DNA from: Hoeflea sp.
Lineage (GTDB): Bacteria; Pseudomonadota; Alphaproteobacteria; Rhizobiales; Rhizobiaceae
Assembly (NCBI GenBank): GCA_019084245.1
Contig: JAHRFE010000015.1
Location: 143,139-207,138, forward strand
Reading direction: 5' to 3'
DNA length: 64,000 nt
This document shows positions 26,062 to 36,049 of this stretch, piece after piece. The number at the start of each line of letters is the position of its first letter. Positions within the stretch are counted from its first letter, which is position 1. The notes beneath the pieces are model-generated. The model was not told the DNA's origin. It ran no database searches and saw nothing but the letters and a program-made list of their open reading frames with translations. A program made the position numbers and the translations under genes.

Positions 26062-27381
26062 TTACCCCGAATTTTCCGTTTTGTCTTGTCTCGACGACGG
26101 ATCGTTTTCTTCTGCTTTCGGCTGGGCCTCATCGGCCTGATCGTCCGCACGCTTACCCGGGCGATCGACCGACTGCGCCGCCATGCGGGCAAAGATCGGC
26201 GAGGTGCGCAGCAATCCGGCAAACTGCCCCCGATCGGGGTCATCGGGTTCGCCGCGGATAATGCGAACAATGGTGTAGACGACGAAAGCGCCATGCATGG
26301 CGCAGATGAAGGCGAAGAAGGCCGATGCGCCGAGCCAATCCACCAGCACGGCGGACAAAAGCGGACCGATCGACGCGCCGATCGCCCAGAAGAACATCAG
26401 CCCCGAGGCGATCTGTACATATTCTCCGGCTTCCGCCTTGTCATTGGCATGCGCCGCCGACAGCGAATAGAGCGGCAAGGTGAACGCGCCCCACAGGAAG
26501 ATGCCGATCAGATTGAGCGCCACGCTTGAGCCCGCGAACCAGACCATGGCAAGGCCGGTCAGAGTCGATCCCGCCGTGGCCATCAACAGCACCGAGCGGC
26601 GGCTGATGATATCCGAGAGATAGCCAAGTGGATATTGCAGCACAATGCCGCCAATAATCCCTGCGCTCATGAACGAGGCGATGTCGGCCACACCAAGCCC
26701 CAGCCCCTCGGCATAAAGCGGGCCGACCGAACGGAACGAGGCTGTGGTCAGACCGACGGTGACAACACCGGCGCAGGCCAGCGGCGAGACCATCCACAGC
26801 CGTTTGGGGTTGAACGAGAACGGCGCTGGCGGGGCAGGGTTCGAACGGTCGGCAAGCGACACCGGCACGATCGAAAGGATGATCAGCATGGTCATCACCG
26901 CGAAGATCTCGAAGCCGCCGACGCCGAACACCGGCAGCAGATATTGCGACGCCGTGACGGCGGCCAGATCGACAAAGCGGTAGATTGCCAGCGTCCGCGC
27001 CCGCGTCGAATTGGTGACCTGCGCGTTGATCCAGCTTTCGACATTGGCAAACAGCGAGACAAAGCAGACGCCGGTCACGAGCCGCATCAGGAACCAGAAG
27101 AACGGATCGATGACCATCACCATGGCGAGCGAGGCGCAGGCCGCGATCGCCGTCATCGCAGCGAAGGCGCGGATGTGGCCCGATGTGCGCAGGAGCCAGG
27201 GCGTCATCCAGCAGCCGATGATGAAGCCCAGATAATAGCCCGCGCCGGCGAGGCCGATGACGGTGGCCGAAAACCCCTCCGCCGAGCCGCGCAAGGTAAT
27301 CAGCGTACCCTGAAGCCCGTTGCCCGCAAGCAGCACGCCGGCGGTGGTCAGAAGCGGAAAAAGCGGGCGAAGCGAGGACAT
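26062..27381 (-). CDS. MFS transporter, YcaD-like
   Basis: This is a 439-residue major facilitator with twelve predicted membrane segments. The N-terminus (LFPLLTTAGVLLAGNGLQG) and the motif LRTSGHIRAFAAMTAI, with the loop VESWINAQV, resemble the YcaD-like subgroup. The substrate is unknown. A Ser/Lys/Glu-rich tail of about 45 residues ends the protein. I chose the ATG at 27381 because similarity to the family begins there; an in-frame extension to 27489 has no support, although the chosen start lacks a clear ribosome site. It is divergent from aspS and precedes rnd by nine bases. Confidence 0.88.
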   Translation of the reverse strand: MSSLRPLFPLLTTAGVLLAGNGLQGTLITLRGSAEGFSATVIGLAGAGYYLGFIIGCWMTPWLLRTSGHIRAFAAMTAIAACASLAMVMVIDPFFWFLMRLVTGVCFVSLFANVESWINAQVTNSTRARTLAIYRFVDLAAVTASQYLLPVFGVGGFEIFAVMTMLIILSIVPVSLADRSNPAPPAPFSFNPKRLWMVSPLACAGVVTVGLTTASFRSVGPLYAEGLGLGVADIASFMSAGIIGGIVLQYPLGYLSDIISRRSVLLMATAGSTLTGLAMVWFAGSSVALNLIGIFLWGAFTLPLYSLSAAHANDKAEAGEYVQIASGLMFFWAIGASIGPLLSAVLVDWLGASAFFAFICAMHGAFVVYTIVRIIRGEPDDPDRGQFAGLLRTSPIFARMAAQSVDRPGKRADDQADEAQPKAEENDPSSRQDKTENSG

Positions 27382-27611
27382 GGAGGGCCGGGGACTGAAA
27401 AACTGATCCGACCGTATATCTAAATTGCCGGGCCGTCGCGCCGAAATCCCGCCAATGCACAGTCCGATTGCGCCGTTGCGCCTTGACAAACCGGGTGGGT
27501 CATGCGCTTTTCCGCGCGATTTTTACCGTGCGCCGAAGCGGCGATGTGTGCCCCTTGCACCCCGCCAAACCGCCGATTTTGGCCGCAGGTTCCAGCCATC
27601 GAGGATATGCC

Positions 27612-29399
27612 ATGCATCGCTACCGTTCCCACACCTGCGCCGCGCTTCGCAAGGATGACGCCGGCGCCTCCGTCCGGATTTCGGGCTGGGTGCACCGCGT
27701 GCGTGACCATGGCGGCCTGCTGTTCATCGACCTGCGCGACCATTACGGCATCACGCAAGTTGTGGCCGATCCGGATTCGCCCGCCTTTGAGGCGGCAGAG
27801 ACCGTGCGCGGCGAATGGGTGATCCGCGTCGATGGCGTCGTCAAGGAGCGCACGGCCGATACCATCAACGCCAATCTCGGCACGGGCGAGATCGAGCTCT
27901 TCGCCCAGGAGATCGAAGTCCTGTCGGCGGCCAGGGAACTGCCGCTGCCGGTGTTCGGCGAGCCCGATTATCCCGAGGACGTGCGGCTCAAATACCGCTT
28001 CCTCGATCTGCGCCGCGAAACCCTGCACAGGAACATCGTCACCCGCACCAAGGTGATCGCCGACATGCGCCGCCGCATGACCGAGATCGGCTTTGCCGAA
28101 TACGCGACGCCGATCCTGACCGCGTCGTCACCCGAGGGCGCGCGCGACTTCCTGGTGCCCTCCCGCATCCACCCCGGCCAGTTCTATGCGCTGCCGCAGG
28201 CGCCGCAGCAGTACAAGCAATTGCTGATGGTGGCCGGTTTCGACCGCTATTTCCAGATCGCGCCGTGCTTCCGCGACGAGGACCCGCGCGCCGACCGCCT
28301 GCCGGGCGAATTCTACCAGCTCGACCTCGAAATGAGCTTCGTCACTCAGGAAGATGTCTGGGACACGATGGAGCCGGTGATGCGCGGCGTGTTCGAGGAG
28401 TTTGCCGAGGGCAAGCCGGTGACGCAGAAGTTCCGCCGCATTCCCTATGACCAGGCGGTCCGCACCTATGGCTCCGACAAGCCGGATCTCAGGAACCCGA
28501 TCGAGATGCAGGACGTCACCGAGCATTTCGCAGGCTCCGGCTTCAAGGTGTTTGCCGGCATGATCGCGAGCAACCCCAAGGTCGAGGTCTGGGCGATTCC
28601 CGCCAAGACCGGCGGCTCCCGCGCCTTCTGCGACCGGATGAATTCCTGGGCGCAAGGCCAGGGGCAGCCGGGCCTGGGCTACATCTTCTGGCGCAAGGAA
28701 GGCGATACGCTGGAAGGCGCCGGTCCCATCGCCAAGAACATCGGACCCGAGCGCACCGAAGCCATCCGCATCCAGATGGGCCTCGACGATGGCGACGCCT
28801 GCTTCTTCGCTGCCGGCGATCCGGCCAAATTCGCCCGCTTTGCAGGCGATGCGCGCACCCGCGCGGGCGAGGAGTTGAACCTTGTCGACCGCGACCGGTT
28901 CGAACTCTGCTGGATCGTCGATTTCCCGTTCTACGAATGGGACGAGGACGCCAAGAAGGTGGAGTTTGCCCACAACCCCTTCTCCATGCCCCAGGGCGGG
29001 ATGGAAGCGCTCGAGACCCAGGATCCGCTGACGCTCAAGGCCTACCAGTACGATCTCGTCTGCAACGGCTTCGAGATTGCCTCGGGCTCAATCCGGAACC
29101 AGTCGCCGGAGCTGATGGTCAAGGCCTTCGAGAAGGTGGGGCTGAGCCAGGCCGATGTCGAGGAGCGCTTCGGCGGCCTCTACCGCGCCTTCCAGTATGG
29201 CGCGCCGCCCCATGGCGGCATGGCGGCGGGCGTCGACCGCGTCATCATGCTGATCGTCGGGGCCAAGAACCTGCGCGAAGTGGCGCTGTTCCCGATGAAC
29301 CAGCAGGCCCAGGATCTGCTGATGGGCGCCCCGAGCCCGGCGTCGCCGGCTCAGATGCGCGAGCTGTCGCTGCGCGCCATTCCCGCCAAGGCCGAGTAG
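27612..29399 (+). CDS. aspS: Aspartyl-tRNA synthetase
   Basis: AspRS charges tRNA-Asp with aspartate and is a class II enzyme of the cytoplasm. The 595-residue protein has the N-terminal OB-fold anticodon domain ([21 protein letters not shown]), class II motif 2 ([10 protein letters not shown]), the bacterial GAD insertion, and motif 3 ([14 protein letters not shown]). Many alphaproteobacterial AspRS enzymes are non-discriminating and also charge tRNA-Asn; the sequence alone does not let me decide this. The ATG at 27612 has GAGG seven bases upstream. A strong terminator follows. Confidence 0.97.
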   Translation: MHRYRSHTCAALRKDDAGASVRISGWVHRVRDHGGLLFIDLRDHYGITQVVADPDSPAFEAAETVRGEWVIRVDGVVKERTADTINANLGTGEIELFAQEIEVLSAARELPLPVFGEPDYPEDVRLKYRFLDLRRETLHRNIVTRTKVIADMRRRMTEIGFAEYATPILTASSPEGARDFLVPSRIHPGQFYALPQAPQQYKQLLMVAGFDRYFQIAPCFRDEDPRADRLPGEFYQLDLEMSFVTQEDVWDTMEPVMRGVFEEFAEGKPVTQKFRRIPYDQAVRTYGSDKPDLRNPIEMQDVTEHFAGSGFKVFAGMIASNPKVEVWAIPAKTGGSRAFCDRMNSWAQGQGQPGLGYIFWRKEGDTLEGAGPIAKNIGPERTEAIRIQMGLDDGDACFFAAGDPAKFARFAGDARTRAGEELNLVDRDRFELCWIVDFPFYEWDEDAKKVEFAHNPFSMPQGGMEALETQDPLTLKAYQYDLVCNGFEIASGSIRNQSPELMVKAFEKVGLSQADVEERFGGLYRAFQYGAPPHGGMAAGVDRVIMLIVGAKNLREVALFPMNQQAQDLLMGAPSPASPAQMRELSLRAIPAKAE

Positions 29400-29431
29400 C
29401 GGCAAGCCCGGTCAACCGGACTCAGATCTTC

Positions 29432-29469
29432 AAAAAGCCCGGACAACCTGCTGGTTTCCGGGCTTTTTC
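29432..29469 (+). terminator. Rho-independent terminator after aspS
   Basis: AAAAAGCCCGGA pairs with TCCGGGCTTTTT around a 14-base loop. The arms include an A run and a T run, so it could work in both directions. Confidence 0.88.
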
Positions 29470-29500
29470 TTGTCTTTGGCGATCAGCAGGCGAACCTGTA

Positions 29501-29659
29501 TCAGTCCTTGTCGTCGGCATCATCCGGCGTGATATCCAGGAGGTCCTTCCGAGGCGCTTTCTCTTCCTTGGAAGCCTTGGCCTTGGCGGGGGACTTGGCT
29601 GGCTTGTCAGCCGGTTTGGCGGCCGGTTTTTCGTCCGGCATGGACTTGTAACGGATCAT
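29501..29659 (-). CDS. Small Lys/Ala/Pro-rich protein of unknown function
   Basis: This is a 52-residue frame that starts MIRYKSMPDEKP, has a low-complexity middle rich in Lys, Ala and Pro (KPAAKPADKPAKSPAKAKA), and ends in an acidic tail (DLLDITPDDADDKD). The sharp switch from a basic middle to an acidic end is not what random sequence usually gives. A weak GGAT precedes the ATG. It lies alone between the aspS terminator and the exported 406-residue protein, on the minus strand. The charge pattern could suit a nucleic-acid- or ribosome-associated protein, but this is a guess. Confidence 0.6.
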   Translation of the reverse strand: MIRYKSMPDEKPAAKPADKPAKSPAKAKASKEEKAPRKDLLDITPDDADDKD

Positions 29660-29805
29660 GGATGAATCCAGTGCTGGTGGGAGGGAAGGGATCTGCGCGA
29701 TCGTTTGAGTGCGCGCAAATCACATGAGAATCCTGACATCACCCTGCGCCCGCAGGCCCGAACAAGCAAGCGCGGCCGCCCTGTTAAGCACAGCCGCTTT
29801 CCTGA

Positions 29806-31026
29806 TTATTCGCAGCAGAGCAGGACCGGGTCGTTGGCGGTAACCTTCACATTGAGCAGATCCACGAGCGATTTGGGGTCGCCCATGCCGGCGCCCATGA
29901 TCATGGGGACTCCAACCGGATTTGCGGGCTTGGCGGTGATGGTGAAGGTCTGGGGGTTGTCGAGGAAGGCGTTTGCCGCGGCGGTGATCTGCTGCTGCAG
30001 CGCTGGAATGCCCAGTTGCCCGAGCATCATCGGCACCATGAACTTCAAGGACTGACCCATCTGCTCGCCGGTCACACCCTGCTGCTTGCCTGCGTAGGCG
30101 AGCGCCTTGCCGGTCAGGGAATCGTCCTGGAACTGGATCGAGGCTGAATTGAAGCTCAGCTGTTGCAGCATGCCCATCATCGCAAACCCCATGGCCTGCT
30201 GGGCCGCCTTCGGGTCGGGGTTGATCTGGGCGGCTGTCTGCGCCTGCTGCAGGGCCTTGATGAATTCCAGCGTGTAGCCGGAAATTTCGAGCGACATCGC
30301 CAGGCGGCCCACGTCGTCGAGGCGGAGCGAATACTCGCGCATGTTGAAGATGCCGGGCTCCACCTCCCATTTGCCGTCAATCTTGAAGTCGCCGGTCAGA
30401 TTGGTGTAGCCGAGTTCGCTGAGCGCGGCCTTGGCTTTCGGATCGTCGATCTCGCTCAGATCAATGGCCATGTCGGATCCGTCCATCGTCAAGCTGACGC
30501 TGGAATCATCATCGGCGCGCTCGACTTCCTGCGTCATGCTGGCCATGGAGAAAGTCTCCTTGCCGTCTTTTTCGACCGCGATCCTGCCGGTCGAGAGCCC
30601 TTCGTAGAACACGATGTTGTCCATCGTGTCGTAACCCGGTCTTGCCGGAACAGTCAGGCCGTAGAGTTCGATGTCGGCGACCGTGAGCCTGATGCCTTCC
30701 TTCTCCATATTGATGTCGGCAAACGCCGTCTCGTCGACATAATAGCTGCCGTCATCGTCTTCCTCGACTCCAGTGAAGGTGATGTCGCCAAGTTCAAGCG
30801 CCGGATCGCCCGGGGCCTGCATCCGCACGGATTTCAACACGATGGTGTCGCCGTCCGGTTCGACCGCTGAAAAACTCATTGCGACGCCGCCCTGGCCGGC
30901 CACCGACGCGACTTTCGTGGCGAAATCATCGGCGTCGAGCGCAAAAGCGGGCAATGCCAGGCCCGAAAGTGTTGCCAGCAACACGGAGGCGGAAAAAAGA
31001 CGCTTTGGCGTGTATTGGATCGTCAT
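29806..31026 (-). CDS. Exported protein of unknown function
   Basis: This is a 406-residue protein with a clear Sec signal peptide (RLFSASVLLATLSGLALPAFA, cleavage before LDADDF). The mature part alternates short beta-type stretches in the first half (IVLKSVRMQAPGDPALELGD, GIRLTVADIELYGLTV) with helical segments in the second (GEQMGQSLKFMVPMMLGQ). It ends in a Cys pair (LLCCE). The architecture recalls periplasmic DUF945- or AsmA-like proteins, but I recognise no defined domain. The ATG at 31026 has AAGGA upstream; the frame extends to 31176 without a ribosome site. It has no operon partner. Confidence 0.78.
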   Translation of the reverse strand: MTIQYTPKRLFSASVLLATLSGLALPAFALDADDFATKVASVAGQGGVAMSFSAVEPDGDTIVLKSVRMQAPGDPALELGDITFTGVEEDDDGSYYVDETAFADINMEKEGIRLTVADIELYGLTVPARPGYDTMDNIVFYEGLSTGRIAVEKDGKETFSMASMTQEVERADDDSSVSLTMDGSDMAIDLSEIDDPKAKAALSELGYTNLTGDFKIDGKWEVEPGIFNMREYSLRLDDVGRLAMSLEISGYTLEFIKALQQAQTAAQINPDPKAAQQAMGFAMMGMLQQLSFNSASIQFQDDSLTGKALAYAGKQQGVTGEQMGQSLKFMVPMMLGQLGIPALQQQITAAANAFLDNPQTFTITAKPANPVGVPMIMGAGMGDPKSLVDLLNVKVTANDPVLLCCE

Positions 31027-31426
31027 CGGGAAGTCCTTCTGCTGGCGATGCGGTCTCGACCTGCATCCTGATCTTGAAGCTGTCTCGCCCATATTACAGA
31101 TCGAGACTGATCCTGTCATCGTCAACAGCTTTATGGTGCATGTGTGGCTGCTTCTGTTTTTGTGTTTGGTGAACAAGATGTGGCCTGGGGGAAAACCGAT
31201 GGTTCAGCAGATCCCCGGCACCATGGCCGAGGAGGACGACGGCGGGATGTGGGCATGACGGTCGCACCACCGGATCAATGATTTGTGGGCTGACTTTTCG
31301 AAACATATGGGAACCATCTGTTTCAGTCAGACCACCAGGCGCGGGACATACAGCCCCCGCAGCGCCGGCTGTGGGCGGTTTGGCCAGCCCCTTGCCCCGA
31401 ATCACCGGCTCCGGTAACCCCACGCC
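31027..31426. other. Intergenic region between the exported protein and parC
   Basis: These 400 bases hold the promoter of the minus-strand exported protein gene, the promoter of parC, and a 76-bp partial copy of the mobile-type repeat (31262-31337, listed separately). No gene could be supported on either strand. Confidence 0.5.
31262..31337 (+). mobile_element. MITE-like repeat, truncated copy 2
   Basis: This 76-bp stretch matches the right 76 bp of copy 1 (22239-22314) without gaps and with about nine mismatches by eye. It keeps the right hairpin CATATGGGAACCATCTG, but the terminal TA has become CA and the left 44 bp are gone. It is therefore an old, immobile remnant, in contrast to the two nearly identical full copies. 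Confidence 0.78.
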
Positions 31427-33673
31427 ATGGGAAAGAGCCTCATTCCGCCCGGTGGCGGCGACCATATTCAAGCCGTTGACCTGAAGAAGGCGCTCGAGGA
31501 GCGCTATCTGGCCTATGCGCTGTCAACCATCATGCACCGCGCGCTGCCCGATGTGCGCGACGGCATGAAGCCGGTGCACCGCCGCATTGTCTACGCCATG
31601 AGCGAGATGGGGCTGAAGTCGGGCGGGTCGTTCAAGAAATGCGCCAAGATCGTCGGTGAGGTGATGGGTAACTTCCATCCCCATGGCGACCAGTCGATCT
31701 ATGACGCGCTGGTGCGGCTGGCCCAGGATTTCGCCGTGCGCTATCCGCTCGCCAACGGCCAGGGTAATTTCGGCAATATCGATGGCGATAGCGCAGCTGC
31801 CATGCGCTACACCGAATCGAAGATGACCGCGGTCGCCGAGTTGCTGATCGAGGGCATCAACGAGGACGCGGTCGATTTCCGCACGACTTACGACGAGGAA
31901 AACAGCGAGCCGGTGGTGTTGCCGGGCGCGTTTCCGAACCTGCTCGCCAATGGCGCCACCGGCATCGCGGTCGGCATGGCGACCTCGATCCCACCGCACA
32001 ACGCCGCCGAACTCTGCGATGCGGCGCTCATGCTGATCCGCAAGCCCGACGCGAGCGTCGAGGAGCTTCTGCAGCATGTCGAAGGGCCGGATTTCCCCAC
32101 CGGCGGTGTCGTCATCGACAGCCGCGAGTCCATACTCGAAGCCTACAAGACCGGACGCGGCGGATTCCGCGTGCGCGCCAAGTGGGAGACCGAGGACACC
32201 GGCCGCGGTGGTTACCAGATCGTCATCACTGAAATGCCCTACCAGGTGCAGAAGTCGCGGCTGATCGAGAAGATTGCCGAACTGCTGATCGCCCGCAGGC
32301 TGCCGCTGCTTGAGGATGTGCGTGACGAGTCCGCCGAGGATGTCCGTCTGGTGTTGATCCCGAAGAGCCGCACGGTGGATCCGAACCTGTTGATGGAATC
32401 GCTGTTCCGGCTGTCCGAGCTCGAAAACCGCATCCCGCTCAACCTCAATGTGCTGTCGATGGGCAAGGTGCCCAAGGTGATGAATCTGGCCGAGGTGCTG
32501 AGCGAATGGCTGGCGCACCGCCGCGAGGTGCTGCAACGGCGCTCGCGCCACCGCTTGGCTGCGATCGACCGGCGGCTGGAGCTGTTGTCGGGGTTCCTGA
32601 TCGCCTATCTCAACCTCGACGAGGTGATCCGCATCATCCGCGAGGAGGATGAGCCGAAGCTCGAGCTGATGAAGACCTTCGAGCTCACCGATGTTCAGGC
32701 CGAAGCCATCCTCAACATGCGGCTGAGGTCGTTGCGCAAGCTCGAGGAAATGGAGATCCGCAAGGAATTCGAGGGCCTGACCGGCGAGAAGGCGGAAATC
32801 GAGGCGCTTCTCGCCTCCGACGCCAAGCAGTGGCAGACGGTGGCCTGGGAAGTCGGCAATGTCCGCAAGATGTTCTCCAAGGAGACCGAGCTTGGCGCAC
32901 GGCGGACAAAATTCGCCGAGGCGCCGGTCGCCGACCTCGCCGCCATCGAGCAGGCGATGATCGAGAAGGAGCCGATCACGGTTGTGATTTCGGACAAGGG
33001 CTGGATCCGCGGCATGAAGGGCCACATGGCGGAGTACGCCGCGCTGCAGTTCAAGGATGGCGATGCGCTCAAGCTGGCCTTCCCGGCCTATACGACCGAC
33101 AAGATCGTCATCGTCACAACCGGCGGCAAGGCCTATACGCTGGGCGCCGACAAGCTGCCCGGCGGGCGCGGCCATGGCGAACCCTTGCGGATCATCGTCG
33201 ACATGGACAATGACCAGGCGGTGCTGACCGCCTTCGTCCACGACCCGGCGCGCAAGCTGCTGATGGCGTCCACCGCCGGCAACGGTTTCATCGTCGCCGA
33301 AAGCGATCTGGTCGCCAACACCCGCAAGGGCAAGCAGATCATGAATGTGAGCCTGCCGGACGAGGCGCGGCTGTGCGTGCCCGTGACCGGCGACCATGTC
33401 GCCATCATCGGTGACAATCGCAAGATGCTGATCTTCCCGCTGGCGCAATTGCCGGAAATGAGCCGCGGCAAGGGCGTGCGGCTGCAGCGCTACAAGGATG
33501 GCGGCGTGGCCGACATCCGCTGCTTCGCCATGGAGGAGGGCCTGACCTGGGAAGACAGCGCCGGGCGCATGCACAACCGCAAGAAGGACGAACTGACCGA
33601 GTGGATCGCCGACCGCGCCCAGGCCGGCCGCCTGGTGCCCAAGGGCTTTCCCCGCTCGGGCAAGTTCAGCTGA
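31427..33673 (+). CDS. parC: DNA topoisomerase IV subunit A
   Basis: ParC is the DNA-cutting subunit of topoisomerase IV, which unlinks daughter chromosomes. The 748-residue product has the GyrA/ParC core, with the active-site Tyr128 in AAMRYTESK. The quinolone-resistance region reads [12 protein letters not shown]. The C-terminal DNA-wrapping domain is present ([20 protein letters not shown]). It is ParC rather than GyrA because of its length and the short C-terminal domain. In the resistance region, the residue equivalent to Ser80/83 of E. coli is Gln89. parE is not in the window. Confidence 0.95.
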   Translation: MGKSLIPPGGGDHIQAVDLKKALEERYLAYALSTIMHRALPDVRDGMKPVHRRIVYAMSEMGLKSGGSFKKCAKIVGEVMGNFHPHGDQSIYDALVRLAQDFAVRYPLANGQGNFGNIDGDSAAAMRYTESKMTAVAELLIEGINEDAVDFRTTYDEENSEPVVLPGAFPNLLANGATGIAVGMATSIPPHNAAELCDAALMLIRKPDASVEELLQHVEGPDFPTGGVVIDSRESILEAYKTGRGGFRVRAKWETEDTGRGGYQIVITEMPYQVQKSRLIEKIAELLIARRLPLLEDVRDESAEDVRLVLIPKSRTVDPNLLMESLFRLSELENRIPLNLNVLSMGKVPKVMNLAEVLSEWLAHRREVLQRRSRHRLAAIDRRLELLSGFLIAYLNLDEVIRIIREEDEPKLELMKTFELTDVQAEAILNMRLRSLRKLEEMEIRKEFEGLTGEKAEIEALLASDAKQWQTVAWEVGNVRKMFSKETELGARRTKFAEAPVADLAAIEQAMIEKEPITVVISDKGWIRGMKGHMAEYAALQFKDGDALKLAFPAYTTDKIVIVTTGGKAYTLGADKLPGGRGHGEPLRIIVDMDNDQAVLTAFVHDPARKLLMASTAGNGFIVAESDLVANTRKGKQIMNVSLPDEARLCVPVTGDHVAIIGDNRKMLIFPLAQLPEMSRGKGVRLQRYKDGGVADIRCFAMEEGLTWEDSAGRMHNRKKDELTEWIADRAQAGRLVPKGFPRSGKFS

Positions 33674-33674
33674 T

Positions 33675-33693
33675 GGAGCCCTTTCCGGGCTCC
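33675..33693 (+). terminator. Hairpin after parC
   Basis: GGAGCCC pairs with GGGCTCC around a five-base loop, starting two bases after the parC stop. It has no T run, so it is a possible but unproven terminator. Confidence 0.5.
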
Positions 33694-33733
33694 TGCGTTC
33701 CACCTATCCCCAGTGCATTTGAGGGTTGCTCCG

Positions 33734-34228
33734 ATGATTGAGATCCGGCCTGCCAGACCCGAAGACCGCGAGGCGATCGTCGAGATCCTGCATCACGGCT
33801 GGCATGACGGCCACGCGCATCTGGTGAGCCCGGATGTGCTGCCGCTGCGCACGCTCGAATGCATCGACGATATCTACGGCGCGTCCGATGACTCGTTCCA
33901 TGTTGCCGCGGAAGGTGCCCGGATCCTGGGATTTGTCGCCATCAATGGCGACGAGCTGACCAAGCTGTTCATCGCCCGGGATGCGCGCGGAAGCGGCGTC
34001 GCCGAGCGGCTCATGGTCCATGGCGAGCGGATGATTGCCGAAAATGGCTTTTCGGTCGCGAAATTGCTGTGCCAGGTGGGCAATGTGCCTGCCGAGAAAT
34101 TCTACGCCCGGACCGGTTGGGTCGAGGACCACCGGGGCCAGTACGATCTGTGGATGCCGACCGGCGCCACCGGCCATTTCACCGCCGAAACCATGTGCCT
34201 GCTCAAGAAGGTCGGCCCGGCGCGCTAG
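33734..34228 (+). CDS. GNAT family N-acetyltransferase
   Basis: This is a 164-residue acetyl-CoA-dependent acyltransferase of the GNAT fold. The acetyl-CoA motif A is LFIARDARGSGVAERLMVHG (about residues 76-95), and motif B is YARTGWVEDHRGQYDLWM. The substrate is unknown. I chose the ATG at 33734, with GAGG nine bases upstream. It stands alone after parC. Confidence 0.88.
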   Translation: MIEIRPARPEDREAIVEILHHGWHDGHAHLVSPDVLPLRTLECIDDIYGASDDSFHVAAEGARILGFVAINGDELTKLFIARDARGSGVAERLMVHGERMIAENGFSVAKLLCQVGNVPAEKFYARTGWVEDHRGQYDLWMPTGATGHFTAETMCLLKKVGPAR

Positions 34229-34239
34229 CTGCTCTGGCG

Positions 34240-34977
34240 CTAAACCCCGATCCGTCCGAATCCCGGCAGCTTGATCCCGGGGCGGGCGATGTCGAGGCCG
34301 AACACCAGTCCGCCCAAACGGATCTCGACGCCGTGCAGCACGCCAAGGCCCAGACCGGCATAGCCGCCGAGCGAGATTTCGAGATTGCGCCAGTCGGGCG
34401 TGAGCGTCACCACCTCATCCCAGGGCCGGTAGTCGCGTCCCACAGCCTCGGGCGGCAGCGCGATGCCAAGCTCGGGGACTTTTCTGAGCACGTGGGCGAC
34501 GAAGGAGTTCGAGTTCGGACCCGGCCAGATATTGTAGTCGCCGCGCCCGGTATGGGGATAATCGGTCACGGCCGCCTCGATCCGCGGGATCAGCCTTGCT
34601 GCCTCGTCGCCGTGCAGGGCAAGCAGGATGTCTGGCTTGTTGGAATACCAGCGCCCGTCTGCGGCATAGGCGTTGACCCGGATCGGACTGCCCCAGCCGA
34701 CCTTGTCATAACGCGTGTAGCGGTCGCTGCCGGCGTCCTTGGTGACGACCCAGCTGTGGACCGCGAGCGCGCCTTTGAGACCTCCGGTTCGCGCCGCCAT
34801 GACATAGATCGCGGCAGTCATGTCGTCGGATGCGCCGGGCAGCAGTCCGGACGACGACCAGTCGGCATTGCGCCATGAGCCGGGCTGCGAGCCAGCGGCC
34901 TGCACGCCAAGCGAGGCCAGCGACGGCGTCACGAAACACAAAAATACGAACAGGATGAATCTTTTCAAGCGCGGCAA
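34240..34977 (-). CDS. DUF3750 domain-containing exported protein
   Basis: This is a 245-residue protein with an N-terminal signal or anchor (LKRFILFVFLCFVTPSLA). The mature part has the motif YNIWPGPNSNSFVAHVLRK (near residues 147-165), which I associate with the DUF3750 family, and a glycine-rich end (GGYAGLGLGVLHG). The function of the family is unknown. A stop codon two codons upstream of 34977 forces a non-ATG start: TTG at 34977, or another TTG at 34968. It converges on the GNAT gene. Confidence 0.72.
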   Translation of the reverse strand: MPRLKRFILFVFLCFVTPSLASLGVQAAGSQPGSWRNADWSSSGLLPGASDDMTAAIYVMAARTGGLKGALAVHSWVVTKDAGSDRYTRYDKVGWGSPIRVNAYAADGRWYSNKPDILLALHGDEAARLIPRIEAAVTDYPHTGRGDYNIWPGPNSNSFVAHVLRKVPELGIALPPEAVGRDYRPWDEVVTLTPDWRNLEISLGGYAGLGLGVLHGVEIRLGGLVFGLDIARPGIKLPGFGRIGV

Positions 34978-35055
34978 AGCTCATTCACGGGGTTGGGATC
35001 TACGCATGTAATCAGCGGGATGCGGCCAGAATACGGCGACGGGATATCAGCGGAT

Positions 35056-35967
35056 TTACACCGGATGTCGCGGGGCAAGCGTCCGTGCTGCCTTCCTGTG
35101 CGAGGACAATCGCCACAGGGAATGGCTCACGAGAGCCACCACGATGATCGCCCCGCCCACGAGCCCGAGCGGCGTCGGCGCCTCGGCGAAGATCATCCAG
35201 ACCCAGACCGGCGCGAGGATCGTCTCGAGCAGATAGAACATCGCCACCTCCGGCCCGGAGAGATATCTCGGACCGGTGGCAAGGCACCAGAAGGCGATCG
35301 GGATGATGATCAGCCCGTTGAGCACCAGCCAGACAGGGTCGCCCAAGACGAGCCCTGAGGGCCCTCCGACCATCGCGAGCCCGATCATCGACGGCACGAT
35401 GGCCGCAAACAACGGCGCAAATCCCATGTCGACGCGCGCCTTGCGGCTGGCGGTGATCGCGCCGGCGAGGATGAAGCTCGAGGCGAGCGCCAGCAAATCC
35501 CCGGTCAGGTTGCCGGCTTTCAGGCCATCAAAGACGATCAGCGAGACGCCGAGGATCATCACGATCATCGCCGCGAAGGTTTGCGGCAAGGGGCTTTCAC
35601 CGGTCAGCCACCAGGCAAGCAGGGCGGAAAACATCGGATTGAACGCCAGGATGAACACGAGATTGGCTGTGGATGTGTTGAACACCGCCAGCATGAAGGT
35701 GATCGAGGCGAGGCCGTAGAGCGTGACCACCAGAAGCCCGGCCTTGCCCGGAATGATCGGAATGGTCCGCTTGAGCGCAAACCGGATAAAGCTCCAGGCG
35801 ACGATGGCGGCCAGGAAGGTAAGCGCGCTGCGGACAGCCAGCGCCGACCATGCGTCGCTCTCCGCGAGCCGGATCAGCGGGATATCCACCGTCAGCGTCA
35901 GCCCGCCAATCGCGGTGATCGCCAGACCCTTCCGGTGGTCGGCCGCCTGTTGAAGATGATCCTGCAT
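35056..35967 (-). CDS. DMT superfamily transporter (EamA)
   Basis: This is a 303-residue inner-membrane protein with ten predicted membrane helices, in two repeated EamA units of five. The second unit starts near LASSFILAGAITASRKARVD. Family members export amino acids, nucleobases or other metabolites, so the cargo is open. It begins at an ATG with no obvious ribosome site. No neighbour gives a hint of its role. Confidence 0.88.
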   Translation of the reverse strand: MQDHLQQAADHRKGLAITAIGGLTLTVDIPLIRLAESDAWSALAVRSALTFLAAIVAWSFIRFALKRTIPIIPGKAGLLVVTLYGLASITFMLAVFNTSTANLVFILAFNPMFSALLAWWLTGESPLPQTFAAMIVMILGVSLIVFDGLKAGNLTGDLLALASSFILAGAITASRKARVDMGFAPLFAAIVPSMIGLAMVGGPSGLVLGDPVWLVLNGLIIIPIAFWCLATGPRYLSGPEVAMFYLLETILAPVWVWMIFAEAPTPLGLVGGAIIVVALVSHSLWRLSSHRKAARTLAPRHPV

Positions 35968-36049
35968 GAAAGGCGGCCTTGCTGGGAATGATGGGTTGGG
36001 GCGACGCTGGAAGGGGTCGGGAGATATTCAGGGAAGGGGCGGGCGTTCG

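Noticed and set aside
31523-33703. A 726-codon minus-strand frame over parC
   Set aside because: It is antisense to parC with its catalytic Tyr and quinolone region; rich in Leu/Arg/His as shadow frames are.
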